A stretch of 15,057 bases of DNA from Pseudomonas sp. UBA5706 (GTDB taxonomy: Bacteria > Pseudomonadota > Gammaproteobacteria > Pseudomonadales > Pseudomonadaceae), in assembly GCF_002419965.1 (NCBI RefSeq), contig NZ_DIHC01000052.1, positions 356-15,412 on the forward strand. Direction: 5' to 3'. This document shows positions 13,835 to 15,057 of this stretch, piece by piece. Position 1 is the first letter of the stretch, and the number at the start of each line of letters is the position of its first letter. The notes under the pieces are model-generated. The model did not search any database, was not told where the DNA came from, and saw nothing but the letters and a program-made list of their open reading frames with translations. Position numbers and translations under genes: made by a program.

Positions 13835-14770
13835 ATGCCCCTTCGTTATCCGCTTTCACCAGAAATGGCCCGATTCGTTGAAGAGACCCTGAGTTTCAGC
13901 GTCGATTCGCCGGAAATGGACGTACAACGGCGCGCCTATTCGCGCATGTGCAAAGCGTTCAAGCCGCCGCGATCCGCTGAGCTTGAGGTCAAGGACCTCA
14001 CGCTGGCTGGCGTACCTGTGCGTTGCTATCGCCCTCACCACCTTTCAACCGAACATCCGGCCCCCTGCGTGATGTACCTGCACGGTGGCGGCTGGGTGGT
14101 GGGCGATCTGGATTCCCATGACTTTCTCACGGAGGCGCTGGCGGTTGACCTCAACGCCGTGATCATTGCTGTGGATTACCGCCTGGCACCGGAGCACCCG
14201 TTTCCGGCAGGCTTCGGCGACGGCCTGGCGGTGTGGCATGCGCTGCAGGTCCAAGCCCAACGGCTGGACATCGACCCGTACCGGATCGCGATTGCCGGCG
14301 ACAGTGCCGGGGGCAACCTGGCGGCAGCGGTGTGCCTGGCCCTGCGCGATGCGGATGAGCGCCAGCCGGCGGGACAGGCGCTTATTTATCCCGCGCTGGG
14401 TGGTGCCGATGATCTGCCTTCGCGCAGCGAGTGTTTCGATGCCCCCTTACTGGCTACGGCGGAGCTTGGGTTCTACGAACAGCTTTATCTGCCGCAAGGC
14501 GACCGGCCGCCGTACGCCATGCCGCTGAACGCCAAGGATTTTCGTGGGCTGGCACCGGCCTTTATCGTCGTGGCGCAATTCGACCCGCTGCGTGACGACG
14601 GTGTCTGCTACGAACGGGTGCTACGCGAAGCAGGCGTGCCGACCGAGTTCGATCGGGGCGTTGGTCTGCTGCATGGCAGCCTGAGAGGCAAGGGGCGGGT
14701 GCCAGAGGTGGATGCGGTTTATTGGCGGTTGGTGAGCGCGTTGCTGGAGTTTCTTCGAAGCTCTCCGTAA
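13835..14770 (+). CDS. Alpha/beta hydrolase, hormone-sensitive lipase family
   Basis: A probably cytoplasmic carboxylesterase of the HSL (family IV) type, 311 residues, the family's usual length. Seen: the oxyanion motif HGGGW (83-87); DYRLAPEHPFPA (114-125); the nucleophile elbow GDSAGG with Ser157; Asp250 in FDPLRDDG; and His280 in LLHGS, giving a complete catalytic triad. There is no signal peptide. The start at 13835 has TGGAG with a 6-nt spacer. Enzymes of this family cut short-chain esters; the natural substrate is not known. It lies 3' of a quaternary-amine binding protein, and acyl-carnitine or acyl-choline cleavage is a conceivable role, but the ~260-nt gap and repeats between them argue against an operon. 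Confidence 0.93.
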   Translation: MPLRYPLSPEMARFVEETLSFSVDSPEMDVQRRAYSRMCKAFKPPRSAELEVKDLTLAGVPVRCYRPHHLSTEHPAPCVMYLHGGGWVVGDLDSHDFLTEALAVDLNAVIIAVDYRLAPEHPFPAGFGDGLAVWHALQVQAQRLDIDPYRIAIAGDSAGGNLAAAVCLALRDADERQPAGQALIYPALGGADDLPSRSECFDAPLLATAELGFYEQLYLPQGDRPPYAMPLNAKDFRGLAPAFIVVAQFDPLRDDGVCYERVLREAGVPTEFDRGVGLLHGSLRGKGRVPEVDAVYWRLVSALLEFLRSSP

Positions 14771-14842
14771 ATGGGGGCATCTGCAATCGTGCTTTCGCGT
14801 GAGGTCGAGGGTCTTCCGCAATGGCGCTTCTGCCCGGAGGGC

Positions 14843-14974
14843 GTAGGAGCCTTGCTTGCAGGCGATCTGGCGCGAAGCGGCAGCAAGAGCGGACGGCCTG
14901 GCCGTGTCAGGCACACCGCATTCTCCGAATCTGCTGCCGCTTCGCGCCAGATCGCTGGCAAGCCAAGCTCCTAC
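14843..14974. repeat. REP inverted doublet (REPIN-like), family 2
   Basis: A perfect 24-bp inverted repeat: GCGATCTGGCGCGAAGCG... at 14862-14885 is the reverse complement of 14932-14955, with a 46-nt spacer. The outer arms are also related (GTAGGAGC...TTGC on the left; GCAAGCC...GCTCCTAC on the right). This is the layout of Pseudomonas REP doublets. It lies 72 nt after the esterase stop. The gap 14771-14842 shows nothing else. Confidence 0.75.
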
Positions 14975-15057
14975 GGCCTTCGGCCAGAATCAAAAACCTG
15001 ATTAGCCCCACGGCCTTCGGTCAGAATCAAAGACCCGATCAGCCACACGGCCTTCGG
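14973..15057. repeat. 37-bp tandem repeat, running off the window
   Basis: Units start at 14973, 15010 and 15047, each with ACGGCCTTCGG followed by CAGAATCAAA and GATNAGCC. Units 1 and 2 differ at only a few positions and unit 3 is cut by the window end after 11 nt. The first unit overlaps the outer end of the REP doublet, so the array looks like an expansion of the REP tail. Confidence 0.8.

Noticed and set aside
14973..15057. CRISPR array at the right edge
   Set aside because: The unit length is 37 bp with the whole unit conserved and no variable spacers, so it is a simple tandem repeat.

Overview
The window looks like chromosomal DNA of a fluorescent or syringae-group Pseudomonas. This is judged from high GC, Pseudomonas-style gene families and arrangements, and abundant REP-like and GTTCCC-type palindromic repeats between genes. 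No search was run, so the genus is an inference.

Layout, left to right. (1) A partial three-hairpin intergenic repeat at the left edge. (2) A minus-strand pair: a YpfJ-type membrane zinc metallopeptidase followed 4 nt later by an exported alpha/beta hydrolase. (3) A gene-poor accessory stretch: a strongly structured leader, a 23-codon upstream ORF overlapping the next start, a small phage-type Bro-N protein, then the orphan C-terminal quarter of an alpha-ketoglutaric semialdehyde dehydrogenase. (4) A minus-strand MFS transporter. (5) A tandem pair of three-hairpin repeats reaching the trmA stop codon. (6) A minus-strand pair, NCS2 purine permease and trmA, overlapping by ATGA. (7) A divergent plus-strand operon for a three-subunit molybdenum hydroxylase of PaoABC type (2Fe-2S, FAD plus 4Fe-4S, molybdopterin subunits), with stop/start overlaps at both joints. 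(8) An orphan periplasmic quaternary-amine binding protein of the ChoX/CaiX/CbcX class, followed by two additional tandem copies of its last ~52 codons plus 3' flank. (9) An HSL-family alpha/beta esterase. (10) A REP inverted doublet and a 37-bp tandem repeat running off the right edge.

How the genes work together: the pao-like genes form one enzyme complex that probably oxidises aldehydes in the cytoplasm (no Tat signal is seen). The binding protein has no ABC permease or ATPase beside it and would need a distant transporter. The purine permease lies head-to-head with the pao-like operon, but a metabolic link is only a guess.

The two observations most worth following are the mosaic tandem copies of the binding-protein C-terminus (identical flanks around a 65-bp divergent core) and the leader/uORF/Bro-N unit, whose leader can form mutually exclusive pairings, one of which covers a Shine-Dalgarno sequence.
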